Positions 10,808-20,306 are shown, counted from the first letter of the stretch. The stretch is 64,000 nt of DNA from Alkaliphilus peptidifermentans DSM 18978 (GCF_900101495.1 NZ_FMUS01000014.1:47395-111394), one strand, 5' to 3'. Notes: generated by a model from the sequence alone, not told the origin. Program-made: numbers and translations.

Positions 10808-10884
10808 TTTCATTTTCAATTTTGCATTTTCAATTTTCAATTTTGTTTTAACTCTCAACTCTCAACTCTCAACTATCAACTATC
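10808..10884. repeat. low-complexity 7-bp repeats, (AACTCTC)3(AACTATC)2
   Basis: Copies of AACTCTC and AACTATC cover 10850-10884. They are preceded by a degenerate array of TTTTCAA-like units. The perfect part ends 14 nt before the stop of the amidase gene. The remaining gap 10696-10807 shows no gene. Confidence 0.9.
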
Positions 10885-10898
10885 ACTTGGTTGAGGTT

Positions 10899-11789
10899 TT
10901 ATCTCCTATATGGTATTCTTTTAGCAGGCTCGAAGCTGCTCTTCCCTTCCATAAGAATATCACCATACACCTTTACATTTCTATCCTCTAGATGGTCAAA
11001 TATCATAGGAGATTTTGTACCATAACTAACATGTTTGATTGGATTACTATCTAGCTTCGCAGCTATAATCTCTTCTGTTCCTCTTGCCAAAGCAATTGTT
11101 TGACCTATAGGATTTATAATCATACTATGTCCGAAAAAATAGTTTTTGGCAGCGTCAGGCCCAATTGAATTGGCTCCTAGAAGATATACATGGTTGTCAT
11201 ATGCTCTAGCCTTGTTTACAAACTCCCAAATTTCAAAGCTCCTAAGTAAAGCAGAGGGCCGGGTGATAATCTCTGCTCCCTTTAGGGCAAGCACCCTAAC
11301 CAATTCAGGGAAATCACCATCATAGCAGATTACCATCCCAATTTTACCTAGCTTAGTTTCAACCACCACCACTTCATTACCAGGGGTAGTCCAACCTCCA
11401 CCCTCTAACCTTTCAGTAGGAAAAGGATGGGTTTTTCTATAATTACCCAGTATCTCTCCCTTATCATCGATTAAAATTGAACTATTATATATTATTCCCT
11501 TCTCAGGTCCCCTTTCATAAAGAGGAAAAACAACATGAACCCCTAGTTGGCCAGCAAGCTTTTGTATTTTTTCTGTATGCTTTCCTGGGATTGGCTCAAG
11601 TAAACTATAAAATTCATCCGGGGTCATTCCAGGAGTAAATCCTGTAGTAATGGATTCTGGAAACAATACCAGCTCTGCATCATAATCCTTGACAGCTCGT
11701 TCTAACCAATGGCAGCATTTATCGATATTATTATTAATATCGTTAGGTTCTACTGCAATTTGAACACAGGCAGCTATATGGTCTTTCAT
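10899..11789 (-). CDS. carbon-nitrogen hydrolase (nitrilase superfamily)
   Basis: Cytoplasmic amidase or N-carbamoyl hydrolase with the Glu-Lys-Cys triad. The Glu is in LVLFPESITTGF, the Lys in GNYRKTHPF, and the nucleophile Cys in GMVICYDGDFPELVRVLALKG. The 296-aa length is normal. The bond cleaved is unknown; N-carbamoyl amino acids, carbamoylated amines or omega-amides are typical. ATG 11789 is seven bases after AGGAGG; the ORF upstream of it lacks a site. It directly follows the cyclase-family gene in the same transcript, which suggests sequential hydrolytic steps. Confidence 0.9.
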   Translation of the reverse strand: MKDHIAACVQIAVEPNDINNNIDKCCHWLERAVKDYDAELVLFPESITTGFTPGMTPDEFYSLLEPIPGKHTEKIQKLAGQLGVHVVFPLYERGPEKGIIYNSSILIDDKGEILGNYRKTHPFPTERLEGGGWTTPGNEVVVVETKLGKIGMVICYDGDFPELVRVLALKGAEIITRPSALLRSFEIWEFVNKARAYDNHVYLLGANSIGPDAAKNYFFGHSMIINPIGQTIALARGTEEIIAAKLDSNPIKHVSYGTKSPMIFDHLEDRNVKVYGDILMEGKSSFEPAKRIPYRR

Positions 11790-11801
11790 TTTCATACCTC
11801 C

Positions 11802-11832
11802 TAAAATAATTGCCCACCCTTTTGGGCAGGCA
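11802..11832 (-). other. intercistronic hairpin between cyclase and amidase genes
   Basis: GCCTGCCC and GGGTGGGC pair with two G-U wobbles around an AAAA loop and are followed by AATTATTTT on the minus strand. It lies between two co-directional genes, so it may attenuate or process the message. Confidence 0.45.
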
Positions 11833-11840
11833 ATCAATAT

Positions 11841-12632
11841 CTATTCTTTGTCAAAGGCAACAATTCTAGAAATACTAGATTCTCCTCCAACAAACTTCCA
11901 TGGGAAGCATCCAATAACAAGGCGCTTATTAAGGACCTTATTGATTTCTCCTCCAACATTTTCAGCATGAATTATTTCATGAGGCTTAGGAAATACATGA
12001 ACATGCATTGCTTGATATGTATTTGGCCATTTATATATTTCATTTAAGCCTTTTCCATACTTTTTCTTCATATACTCGTCAGCCATTTGTGCTTCAAGTG
12101 GCTCCCAGTCACGGATTTTTGTATTCATTGGATGATCAGCAGATCCACAGTCAACTCCAATCCATTTTATTTCCATTTCCTTAACCCAGTCTACAAAATC
12201 CATAGATGGCCCTGGGTGTCTTAACATATATCTTCTCTCATCTGCTTCTGGTTGATCCCATCCATATTTATGATACCCTGTATTAATTATGAGAATATCA
12301 CCCTTCTTAACTTCAACCCTATCTGTTATATCCTTTGGTGTGTAAATACCATAGTCTTCTGCTATATCTGATAAATCAACTACGACACCAGGTCCAACTA
12401 ATTTTTCTAGAGGTAAAGATGCAATATCTCTTCCTGCAGTATCAAAATGCAGTGGTCCATCTAGATGAGTACCCACATGATTTGATGTTGTTATTAGCTG
12501 TCCGTTGGCACCATTGGGTGATAGTCTTTTAAAAAACTTAATTTGTAATGGCTCATAGGTAGGCCACGGTGGTGTTAAATGACTTAAATTTTGAGTTAAG
12601 TCGTACATTTTCATATTGTTCCAAAATTCCAT
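11841..12632 (-). CDS. cyclase family protein (kynurenine formamidase-like metal hydrolase)
   Basis: Member of the cyclase/formamidase family that uses a His/Asp metal site to open amide rings or cleave formamides. The metal motif NHVGTHLDGPLHFD is clear near residues 50-65, and a second family segment is WIGVDCGSADHP. 263 aa is usual. Relatives include kynurenine formamidase and isatin hydrolase, so a cyclic amide substrate would fit the purine-type genes around it, but this is not proven. The ATG follows GGGAGGATG. It sits upstream of the nitrilase-family gene. Confidence 0.88.
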   Translation of the reverse strand: MEFWNNMKMYDLTQNLSHLTPPWPTYEPLQIKFFKRLSPNGANGQLITTSNHVGTHLDGPLHFDTAGRDIASLPLEKLVGPGVVVDLSDIAEDYGIYTPKDITDRVEVKKGDILIINTGYHKYGWDQPEADERRYMLRHPGPSMDFVDWVKEMEIKWIGVDCGSADHPMNTKIRDWEPLEAQMADEYMKKKYGKGLNEIYKWPNTYQAMHVHVFPKPHEIIHAENVGGEINKVLNKRLVIGCFPWKFVGGESSISRIVAFDKE

Positions 12633-12661
12633 AATACATCCTCCCTTATTTAAATAATATT

Positions 12662-12809
12662 AAAAGTTTAGAGTTTAGAGTTTAGAGTTAAGAGTTTAAT
12701 AAAAATTTCATGAAGAAATTTAAACATTCGACATTCAACATTCACTCTTCATTCTTCACTCTTCACTCTTCACTCTTCACTCCTCATTCTTCACTGTTTA
12801 CTGTTTACT
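12662..12809. repeat. two opposed 7-bp repeat arrays between the DUF1116 and cyclase genes
   Basis: 12665-12698 contains about 4.5 copies of AGTTTAG. 12725-12809 contains degenerate then regular TTCACTC copies that run into the DUF1116 stop codon. Their GAG and CTC triplets are in register at period 7, so the two arrays can fold back on each other imperfectly. Confidence 0.85.
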
Positions 12810-14070
12810 CAACTAGTCCTTCTTCTGTTAATGCATCAACAAATGCCTCTAAAGCATCTTCAAAGCACTTCATAGGTGGTCTAACCAAGCCAGCACCAAC
12901 TTGCCCTACTCCAGGCTCCTTATGGGCTATTCCTGTATTAATAATTGGAAGAATTCCTGTCTCCACAACCTTCATAATATTAATCCCTGTAGCAGTTCCC
13001 TTAAAATTTAAAACTGGTATTTTATATGTGTTGTTTTCCGCCTCTGTAATCTCGTACATGAGCTTTGAGTAATTTATTGCATCTTGTGGATTACCTCCAA
13101 CGAATTGAACAATAGCCTGAGCAGCAGCCATGGCAAATCCGCCAATACCAGTTGTTTCTGTAATTACACTATCTCCAATGTCTGGATTAGCATCTTCAGC
13201 AGTAAATCCTGGAAACAGTAGTCCATCAACTATCTCAGCTGGTGCAGTAAACCAACGATCCCCTAAACCACTTACTCTAATACCAAATTCTGTTCCATTT
13301 CTAGACATAGCACAGACAATTGTACTATATTTAATTCCCATAGCAGGATCAAGAGAAGATTTACAGGCTGGCATAGTTAAATTCAAGAAAAAATGATCAT
13401 TGCTATTCATAAAGTTTAAAACCTCAATTTTTTCTTGGTTACTAAAGGAGGTGTTAATAATATGGGCTGCAAGCTCTCGTATTAACAAAGAGGTACCAGC
13501 TTTATTTCGATTATGTCCCTCGTCTCCCATCATGATCACTTGAGCAATCATAGATTTTAAATTAATTGGACCAGCCAAGCCTATAGCTTCCTTTAAAACT
13601 GGCGCAAGGATTGTTTCCATCCACTTAAGCCGTTTAATTACATCTTCACTGTAGGCACCATAGCGCAGAACTTTACCAAGTCCTTCATTCAATGTACAAA
13701 AGGCATAGTTCCCAAAGGTTTTATTCTCCACTATAAAAACAGGCATTGAGGCTGTTACAACTCCAGCCATAGGTCCAACGGCATTATGGTGATGACATGG
13801 ATCAAACTGTATTTCACCAGATTCTACTAAAGCAATTGCATCTACTTCATTTTCTGCTAACCCTTCATATATTAGACCTCCTATAACTGCTCCCTTCAAT
13901 GGTCCACTCATATTCTCCCAAGTAATGGGGGGACCAGCATGTAGAATAGTCTTTGATGTCATACCAGGAATTACATCACCAGCTACTCCTATTCCCACCA
14001 GGGTAGGTTGAGCGCTAAGGATACGTTTCATGGTCTCTTCATTTGCTTTTTTTATTAAATCCTGAACCAT
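12805..14070 (-). CDS. DUF1116 protein, YlbE/AllG-type oxamate carbamoyltransferase component
   Basis: The 421-aa protein matches the DUF1116 (YlbE) family: VGIGVAGDVIPGMTSKTILHAGPPI at the start, GVVTASMPVFIVEN, and MGDEGHNRNKAGTSLLIREL in the middle. In E. coli the homologue works with FdrA and YlbF as a three-part oxamate carbamoyltransferase in allantoin breakdown, forming carbamoyl phosphate from oxalurate. The start follows AAGGAGTGATTGA. It is unusual that a short N-terminal-like piece is a separate gene (14281-14451) just upstream. Function here is inferred from the family and neighbours. Confidence 0.88.
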   Translation of the reverse strand: MVQDLIKKANEETMKRILSAQPTLVGIGVAGDVIPGMTSKTILHAGPPITWENMSGPLKGAVIGGLIYEGLAENEVDAIALVESGEIQFDPCHHHNAVGPMAGVVTASMPVFIVENKTFGNYAFCTLNEGLGKVLRYGAYSEDVIKRLKWMETILAPVLKEAIGLAGPINLKSMIAQVIMMGDEGHNRNKAGTSLLIRELAAHIINTSFSNQEKIEVLNFMNSNDHFFLNLTMPACKSSLDPAMGIKYSTIVCAMSRNGTEFGIRVSGLGDRWFTAPAEIVDGLLFPGFTAEDANPDIGDSVITETTGIGGFAMAAAQAIVQFVGGNPQDAINYSKLMYEITEAENNTYKIPVLNFKGTATGINIMKVVETGILPIINTGIAHKEPGVGQVGAGLVRPPMKCFEDALEAFVDALTEEGLVE

Positions 14071-14090
14071 TCAATCACTCCTTTTAATAT

Positions 14091-14280
14091 ACTTTAAAGA
14101 TTAAGCTAATTAATAATTAATAATGAATAATTAGTAATGAGTAATTATGGCAGAAATTTGTAGCCAAATTTCTTATTATATCTTTTTTTCTCGATTTATC
14201 TTTGTTTTTCATTACTCATTTCACATTGCTATTTCTAATTGATCTTTCATTACTCATTGGTTTTACATTCCTCATTGATT
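14091..14280. repeat. AT-rich degenerate 7-bp repeats
   Basis: Irregular units of the TAATGAGT/ACTCATT type appear at 14091-14140 and 14210-14275. They lie just beyond the stop of the small FdrA-associated gene. No coding sequence is seen in 14071-14280. Confidence 0.6.
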
Positions 14281-14451
14281 TCATTTTAGCTTTGAAAGCA
14301 ACGCTATCATTTTTTTATTACCCCCAGCAGGAGGCCTCCAATCCACGTGTACTACCTTAACCTTCTGATTTTTTAGATCTTCAGCAAAGGATCTTAATCC
14401 AATATTAGCAACTTTTAATTCAGTTTTAAATAAATCATTAATCTTGGACAT
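14281..14451 (-). CDS. 56-aa FdrA-associated small protein
   Basis: A short gene starting one base after the fdrA stop, with ribosome site AGGG eight bases before the ATG and a TGA stop at 14281. The peptide begins MSKINDLFKTELKVANIGLR and contains SFAEDLKNQKVKVVHVDWRP followed by PAGG. This strand-helix-strand pattern resembles the first part of FdrA-cluster proteins; I recall short 'FdrA domain' proteins but cannot check. It probably encodes a separate subunit or detached N-terminal domain of the DUF1116 partner. Tight spacing on both sides supports translation. Confidence 0.8.
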   Translation of the reverse strand: MSKINDLFKTELKVANIGLRSFAEDLKNQKVKVVHVDWRPPAGGNKKMIALLSKLK

Positions 14452-14452
14452 A

Positions 14453-16006
14453 TTATTCCCTGCCTTTCCTATGATACATAATCAAATCTGCTGCCAGTCC
14501 AACTGCACGAGCATTTGACGCCATTACCACAACTCCAGCTTCCATAAGCTTTCTTTCTTGTTCTTTGAGATTTTGAGGATCTGCTTCAGTACCACTGACA
14601 GAAGCAATATAAACAGCCTCATATCCTTTTTGCCTCATAATTTCTCGTGCTTTTTCTATTGAAGCTATCATTTCTCCTGCTGGATCATGATGTGAACCAT
14701 AACCAAGAACAAAGTCCATTAAATATACTGCAACTTCTGTATCCTCTGCCTCTTTAATAAGCCTTTCCTGTCTGGTGGCTGGGTCGATCATAGGATGTGC
14801 CCTGCCAACAGTGAAGGTATCATCACCCAAGTCAATACATGAATTTTCTTTGCTTTCAATAGGATCCATTAGTTTCAAATGTGGTTTTAATGGAATATTG
14901 GAATAGATATCACCAATAGTTTTTGAAAGCATTATCATTGCTTCGTCACATAAAGTACCACCAGTATAAAGTCCTCGTATATATTTCTGATCTTTATTGA
15001 GATTTTTAGCAAGCATCTTTATTAATGAATCTCTTCCTTCCTCAATAATTTCAGGGGTTTTCATTTTAATATTTGTTAATTGAACAGCCTTAATTGCTGC
15101 ATCTTCAAGTGTTAAAGCTGGCACACCACCATATTTTTCTATTACTTCAATATCTCCTCCAATAAAAATAACTACAAAGGGTTTACCGGAGTCTTTAGCA
15201 GTCTTAAGTACCTTTTCTGCTATTTCTGGTGCTGGTGGCTTTGAAATCAAAAGAACTACCTCTGTCTTTTCATCCTGTTCTAGAGCCTTTATTCCTTCAA
15301 TCATCATAATTCCACCGATATCTAAGCTTAAATCTCTACCTCCAGTACCAATAGCCTGTGATACTCCACCACCAAATTTATCTATTAATACACTTGCCTC
15401 TTGTATACCTGTCCCCGAGGCCCCAACAATACCAATACTTCCTTTTTTAACAACATTTGCAAAGGCTAGAGGTACTTGATTAATTATGGCAGTACCACAA
15501 TCTGGCCCCATCATCAATAAACCTTTTTCCTTTGCAATCTCCTTTAAAGTCTTTTCATCTTTTACACTTACATTATCACTAAATAGTAAAACATGTAGAT
15601 TATTATCAAGAGCTTTTTTAGTCTCAGCAAAGGCATATTGGCCTGGCACTGAAATAATTGCAATGTTTAAATCAGGAACATTTTTTAATGTAGATTCTAA
15701 TGTTGCCGGAGAATACTCTTCAGTTTCATCATCCTTTTTGCTTAATAATTCCTCCAGCTTTTTTAATAGTATTTCAAATAGCTCCTCATTAGTACATTTT
15801 ACAGTTACAAAGAAATCATTGACGGTTAAACCTTCTATTGTTTCATTTGAAAGCCCCAAATTTCGAGCCAGTTCCTTATTAAGATCCGTTGCCATTCCCA
15901 CAAGAACCTCTTCAACACCTTCTAAGCTCTTTAATTCTTTGCTTATTCGCATTAGAGTAACAGAATCGTAGTAGGTATTTTTTTGTGTTTTTATTTTAAT
16001 ATTCAT
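14453..16006 (-). CDS. fdrA: FdrA family acyl-CoA synthetase-like protein (AllF type)
   Basis: 517 aa with two succinyl-CoA-synthetase-like halves: an N-terminal regulatory-like region, a CoA-binding Rossmann part (LLMMGPDCGTAIINQ; GIVGASGTGIQEASVLIDKF; GTGGRDLSLDIGG), and a C-terminal ligase-like part ending near MASNARAVGLAADLI. In E. coli FdrA is a subunit of oxamate carbamoyltransferase rather than a true CoA ligase. ATG 16006 follows AGGGGTG; an upstream in-frame ATG lies within the preceding gene. It overlaps the DUF2877 gene by 11 nt and is one base from the 56-aa gene, so this is a tight operon. Confidence 0.92.
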   Translation of the reverse strand: MNIKIKTQKNTYYDSVTLMRISKELKSLEGVEEVLVGMATDLNKELARNLGLSNETIEGLTVNDFFVTVKCTNEELFEILLKKLEELLSKKDDETEEYSPATLESTLKNVPDLNIAIISVPGQYAFAETKKALDNNLHVLLFSDNVSVKDEKTLKEIAKEKGLLMMGPDCGTAIINQVPLAFANVVKKGSIGIVGASGTGIQEASVLIDKFGGGVSQAIGTGGRDLSLDIGGIMMIEGIKALEQDEKTEVVLLISKPPAPEIAEKVLKTAKDSGKPFVVIFIGGDIEVIEKYGGVPALTLEDAAIKAVQLTNIKMKTPEIIEEGRDSLIKMLAKNLNKDQKYIRGLYTGGTLCDEAMIMLSKTIGDIYSNIPLKPHLKLMDPIESKENSCIDLGDDTFTVGRAHPMIDPATRQERLIKEAEDTEVAVYLMDFVLGYGSHHDPAGEMIASIEKAREIMRQKGYEAVYIASVSGTEADPQNLKEQERKLMEAGVVVMASNARAVGLAADLIMYHRKGRE

Positions 16007-16961
16007 TAAAAGCACCCCTACCTCTCCATAATTCATTGCTTAACAGACAGCCTATATATATTCCTGCAGCTAGATCTGTGCCGGAGGTTTCGCCATTATT
16101 GATTACTGATTTTAGTGGGTTATTTAAATCCTCTGGCTTACTGACAGAAAACAAACTAATCATCAGTTGTTTTACATTTTCTGAAACCTCACCATTGGAA
16201 GCAAAGGTAAGCATTTCTGCACTAATTTTAGTAGTCCTGAATTCTACTCCCTCAACAAGACTTTCAGCAATTTTGTAGATTTTCTCCACATTTTCAGCCA
16301 AATAAATTGTACAGTAAACCATTGCAATTATTAGACCTGTTAAAAAGTCGTCGGCAGAAGGTGTTAGCCCTGGCCCAAATCCCACAATTTCCTTTGCTGC
16401 CTTTCGAGCTCCTTCTGTGTTATTATTTATTATTGAATCCAATAGCTTTAGCATTCGCCTTTCTATGAAATAGCAATAATGATTATATAGGATTTCATCA
16501 TTGTTAGATCGATTGGTTAGCTGCTTTTCCAGTTTGGCAAATATTGGTGCGATTCCGTTGAAATTCCCTTCTGAAACCAATGCCTCCCTAAAAAGCTCTA
16601 GCTTTTTTTTAAAATCAACATCTTGAGCTTTATCGAATGTACTGTCTGGTCTACTGTCCCATACCAATGCCTCTGATAGGTTAAGCTGAAATTTCCCATC
16701 TGCAGCTTCAAGATATTGTTTATTGATAGTTACCTTCATTCCTGGATTAAAATTTAATGAATGAAATGAATTTTGAGAAGGTAGTTCTAATACAATTCCC
16801 CTGGGTGGTATTGGTACCTGTGATGATACTATTGAAATCAGTTTATCATCTGGTGTAATAATATTTAATACACGATTAAATATTGAGTGTATCTTACCAT
16901 TAATCTTCATCTCATTATCAATTAGTTCTTTAGTGTGATGACACATCCTTATTGCTTTCAT
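15996..16961 (-). CDS. DUF2877 protein (YlbF/AllH type)
   Basis: This 321-aa protein carries the family signature GFGPGLTPSADDFLTGL around residue 205. It is the usual third partner of FdrA and DUF1116 in oxamate carbamoyltransferase clusters. No signal peptide or membrane helix is evident, so it is probably cytoplasmic. It is the first gene of the DUF2877-fdrA-small protein-DUF1116 run and overlaps fdrA by 11 nt. The ribosome site before ATG 16961 is weak (AAGGGT). A near-perfect palindrome 73 nt upstream is a candidate operator. Confidence 0.85.
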   Translation of the reverse strand: MKAIRMCHHTKELIDNEMKINGKIHSIFNRVLNIITPDDKLISIVSSQVPIPPRGIVLELPSQNSFHSLNFNPGMKVTINKQYLEAADGKFQLNLSEALVWDSRPDSTFDKAQDVDFKKKLELFREALVSEGNFNGIAPIFAKLEKQLTNRSNNDEILYNHYCYFIERRMLKLLDSIINNNTEGARKAAKEIVGFGPGLTPSADDFLTGLIIAMVYCTIYLAENVEKIYKIAESLVEGVEFRTTKISAEMLTFASNGEVSENVKQLMISLFSVSKPEDLNNPLKSVINNGETSGTDLAAGIYIGCLLSNELWRGRGAFNEY

Positions 16962-17033
16962 ATTATTAACCCTTCTTTACATTTTATTAAGTAATACCCC
17001 TTTTATTTTTTTCTCTATCTATTATTCTTTTTT

Positions 17034-17056
17034 TGTATAAGGATAACCTTTATACA
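17034..17056. promoter_or_regulatory. palindromic operator candidate
   Basis: TGTATAAGG-ATAA-CCTTTATACA, symmetric except for one extra A. It lies between the PucR-type regulator stop and the DUF2877 start. There is no T-run on either strand, which argues against a terminator. Confidence 0.45.
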
Positions 17057-17095
17057 GAAATTCTAAATCAAAATAGTAGTTTTTGTAATGCTTTA

Positions 17096-18781
17096 CTATA
17101 TAGATTGATTTATCCTTTCATATATTTTCAATGCAACCTGAAGGCTTAGCTTATCATCTGCATTATCCATATCCATACTGGTTATTTCTTTAATTCTTTG
17201 CATTCTATATATGATGGTATTATAGTGAGTATACATTTCCTTTGAAATTCTTTTAAGATTTCCACCATGCTCAAAGTACATCTGTAGAGTTTTTACAAGT
17301 TCTGAATCCTTACCTTGATCATATTCAACTAGAGGCTCAAGTGTTTCCTTATAGAACTGGAATAGTTCCTCCTCCATATTATCGCTACTAAGCACTCTAT
17401 AGATACCTAAGTTATCATAGTGCTGATAAAGATTTTTATTACTGTACTGATAGTTATTAACTGCCTTTACCGCCTCTTGATAGCTTTTCCATAGGTTTTC
17501 TGGTGACTGATAAAATCTACCCAAACCAATAGATATCTGGGTATCTTTAAGCTCGAATGCTGCATTCTCAAGAATTTCTTTAGCAAACTGCATCAGCTCT
17601 TTCTTTATTTCCCACCAAGGCTTATTTCTATCATTACCATATAGTACTATGATTTCATCGCTTTTGTTTCCAAATACACATTTCATTTGCCGATTTCTAG
17701 TTAATCGATCAATCATTTGTAAAACCTTACTGTTAATTCTATATAGGAAGCTTGAATTATTTAAGGTTTCTTTTACAAATCCCTTTAGATTTGATATAGA
17801 AATAACCATGGCAGCATACCCAAGCTTTTTATCAAAATCGAATAGGCTTGCTCTATCAATGGCTTTCTTAAATCTTTTTTCATCTCTTGATAGAAGATCA
17901 TCTAGAAACTCAATCTTATGTCGACTTTCCACCTCGAAAAGTGAAATCTTCTTTACTAAGTCTAATAAAATGATCGGAATAGAGGATTCTATTGCTGTAA
18001 TCTCCATGGGATTCATGTGTTTATTATCTTCCCATATTATTAAGTATCCATAATGTCGATCTTCTCCATGAATAGGATAGATGATTCGCCTAATTTCTTT
18101 AGTATCCACTTGATCTGTACATATCCTAAACTTTTCAATATCTCTTGGATACTCAATAACCTTTACAAGGCTTTCATCTTCATCAATGATTCTTTTGTAT
18201 TCATTTTTCACTTCAAGTTGACTGGAAATTACGAATGTATCGAATATGTTTTCCTGAATTGCAACTGTATTTCCAACTGATTTATGTATACCCTCTGCAA
18301 TTTTATCTAAGCTTCCACCCTTAATCATTACATCAATAAGTCTGTTATGTATCTCATCCACCTTAATTAATATACTTGTTTGTCGATTAATTATTTCCGT
18401 TAAGGCGGGCATCATAATATCTGTATAGGAAACCTTAAAGGGAATTTCGATTATTGGGAATCCCTCTTGATTTGCAACCTGTATAACCGCTTGTGGCAGC
18501 TCTGCAATATATCTTTTCATTTTAATGCCGATAGCAGCTACACCCTTTTTCTTGAGTTTAGGGATTAGATCTTTCAATACCAGCAAGTCGTCTTTAATGG
18601 AATAGGCAGTGGTCAATAATAATTCGCCTTGTGTTACCCAGTCTAATATATCCGGAACCTCCATTACATTTATTCTTGTTACCTTCCTCTTTAAGCCCGA
18701 TCTACCAGCAAGTATTTTGGCGTCCTTCATAATATCAAATTTCATCATGTCTTCAATATTAATACCAAAAGCTCTAAACAA
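17096..18781 (-). CDS. PucR-type transcriptional regulator
   Basis: About 561 aa: an N-terminal PucR-like sensing domain (AKILAGRSGLKRKVTRINVM; ILDWVTQGELLLTTAYSIKD), a central GGDEF-like region, and a C-terminal helix-turn-helix of the PucR/CdaR class (FEHGGNLKRISKEMYTHYNT, then IIYRMQRIKEIT). PucR regulators control purine use. It lies in the middle of the catabolic block, between the FdrA-type genes and the permease, so it probably regulates both. TTG 18781 follows GGAGG with good spacing; the ATG 27 nt upstream (18808) has a poor site. The effector is unknown. Confidence 0.9.
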   Translation of the reverse strand: MFRAFGINIEDMMKFDIMKDAKILAGRSGLKRKVTRINVMEVPDILDWVTQGELLLTTAYSIKDDLLVLKDLIPKLKKKGVAAIGIKMKRYIAELPQAVIQVANQEGFPIIEIPFKVSYTDIMMPALTEIINRQTSILIKVDEIHNRLIDVMIKGGSLDKIAEGIHKSVGNTVAIQENIFDTFVISSQLEVKNEYKRIIDEDESLVKVIEYPRDIEKFRICTDQVDTKEIRRIIYPIHGEDRHYGYLIIWEDNKHMNPMEITAIESSIPIILLDLVKKISLFEVESRHKIEFLDDLLSRDEKRFKKAIDRASLFDFDKKLGYAAMVISISNLKGFVKETLNNSSFLYRINSKVLQMIDRLTRNRQMKCVFGNKSDEIIVLYGNDRNKPWWEIKKELMQFAKEILENAAFELKDTQISIGLGRFYQSPENLWKSYQEAVKAVNNYQYSNKNLYQHYDNLGIYRVLSSDNMEEELFQFYKETLEPLVEYDQGKDSELVKTLQMYFEHGGNLKRISKEMYTHYNTIIYRMQRIKEITSMDMDNADDKLSLQVALKIYERINQSI

Positions 18782-19015
18782 AATTAACTCCTCCTTAGTA
18801 AGTGGCATTAAAAAATCTTTTATATATAAATACTAATATATTATAATTTGTGTGTTTTTGTATTTTTTGTTAAGTATTAATAAGTACACCCTCTAAAGCA
18901 TTATAAAAGTTCTTGATTCTTTGTTAATATAATTTAATTATAGTTAATTCTATTTGTATATCCCTCTACTTATTCTATATAAAAATTCACCTTCCTTTGT
19001 TATATATTCACAAAA

Positions 19016-19043
19016 AAACGCCCCTTTATTTAAAGGAGCGTTT
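19016..19043 (-). terminator. intrinsic terminator after the NCS2 permease
   Basis: AAACGC and CCTTTA pair with TAAAGG and GCGTTT with one internal mismatch. On the minus strand the stem is followed by seven T. The region 18809-19015 is AT-rich and should contain the regulator's promoter, but no clear hexamers were chosen. Confidence 0.88.
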
Positions 19044-19061
19044 GAAGTGGGGCTTTAGTAT

Positions 19062-20306
19062 TTATTCAGGTAAAATCTTGTTTAGTACAATACCAACTAT
19101 AGCAGCCAAGGCCATACCTTCTATGGTTATTTCTGTACCCTTAATTGGTATCGGTAATACTGCACCTCCTAATCCTAAAACTAGAATAACTGCTGCAATA
19201 ATTAGGTTTCTTGATTTACTAAGATCTACCTTGTTTTCCACCAGTGTCCTGCCCCCTATGGCTGCAATCATACCAAATAATATAATAGAAATCCCACCAA
19301 CTACTGGAGTAGGAATTGTGGAAATAACAGCACCTAGCTTAGGTAGAACACCTAAAAGTATGGCGAAACAAGCAGCAACCTGCATAATTAATGGTTTATG
19401 TACTCTTGTTAATGCTAAAACACCTGTATTTTCTGAATATGTAGTATTGGCAGGACCACCAAACATAGCAGAAATAGTAGTAGCGATACCATCACCAATA
19501 AGTGTACGATGAAGCCCAGGATTCTTCATAAAATCCTTCTTTACGGTTTCGCCAATAGCCAACACATCGCCAATGTGCTCTACCATAGTTGCAATAGCAA
19601 CAGGAGCCACCATCATAATGGCTGTGAAATTAAACTTAGCTATTGTGAAATTTGGTACTCCAACAACCGCGGCATTAGATACTGGAGAAAAATCTACATT
19701 GCCCGTAATAACAGCAAATAAATATCCACCAACCAAACCACATATTACAGGTAAAAGTTTAATGAATCCTCTTGTGTAAACACTTACACCAGCTACAATC
19801 AGAAAGCTCACAATAGCCATTAGCCATCCACCCGAAGCCATATCAATGGCCACTGGAGCTAATTTTAACCCTATAACCATAATAATTGGTCCTGTAACTA
19901 TTGGCGGGAAGAAAGCTACCACCTTCTGATAACCCACTGCATATACTAACCCAGCTAATATAAGATAAATGATACCTGCAACTACTATACCCCCAAGGGC
20001 ATAGGGCATTCCAAAGTCCGAATGATTAGCTACCAGAAGAATTGGTGCGATGAAAGCAAAGGATGAGCCCAGAAAAGCAGGCACTTTACCCTTTGTAATA
20101 AAGTGAAACAATAGTGTGCCAACACCTGCCATAAATAAAGCTACAGAAATATCTAATCCTGTAATTATTGGTACCAGTACTGTTGCTCCAAACATTGTAA
20201 AGGTGTGCTGAATCCCCAAAATGATGGTTTTACTGAGTGGCAACGAATCCTCTTCCCGGATGGTTTCCAGAGCATCATTTGTATAAATCGCTTTCTCTTT
20301 ACTCAT
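19062..20306 (-). CDS. NCS2 family nucleobase:cation symporter (uracil/xanthine permease type)
   Basis: A 414-aa inner-membrane transporter with about 14 predicted helices. Family markers are the start LPLSKTIILGIQHTFTMFGA, TMVEHIGDVLAIG in the middle, and the NAT-like segment ANTTYSENTGVLALTRVHK. This pattern is closer to the UraA-like branch than to classic xanthine permeases, so uracil, xanthine or a related base are all possible. It is downstream of the xanthine-dehydrogenase-type genes and next to the PucR-type regulator, pointing to uptake of the block's substrate. Start follows AAAGGAGCG. Confidence 0.93.
   Translation of the reverse strand: MSKEKAIYTNDALETIREEDSLPLSKTIILGIQHTFTMFGATVLVPIITGLDISVALFMAGVGTLLFHFITKGKVPAFLGSSFAFIAPILLVANHSDFGMPYALGGIVVAGIIYLILAGLVYAVGYQKVVAFFPPIVTGPIIMVIGLKLAPVAIDMASGGWLMAIVSFLIVAGVSVYTRGFIKLLPVICGLVGGYLFAVITGNVDFSPVSNAAVVGVPNFTIAKFNFTAIMMVAPVAIATMVEHIGDVLAIGETVKKDFMKNPGLHRTLIGDGIATTISAMFGGPANTTYSENTGVLALTRVHKPLIMQVAACFAILLGVLPKLGAVISTIPTPVVGGISIILFGMIAAIGGRTLVENKVDLSKSRNLIIAAVILVLGLGGAVLPIPIKGTEITIEGMALAAIVGIVLNKILPE

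Noticed and set aside
15486..15971. 161-aa plus-strand ORF in fdrA
   Set aside because: Antisense shadow of fdrA, low-complexity Ser-rich translation.
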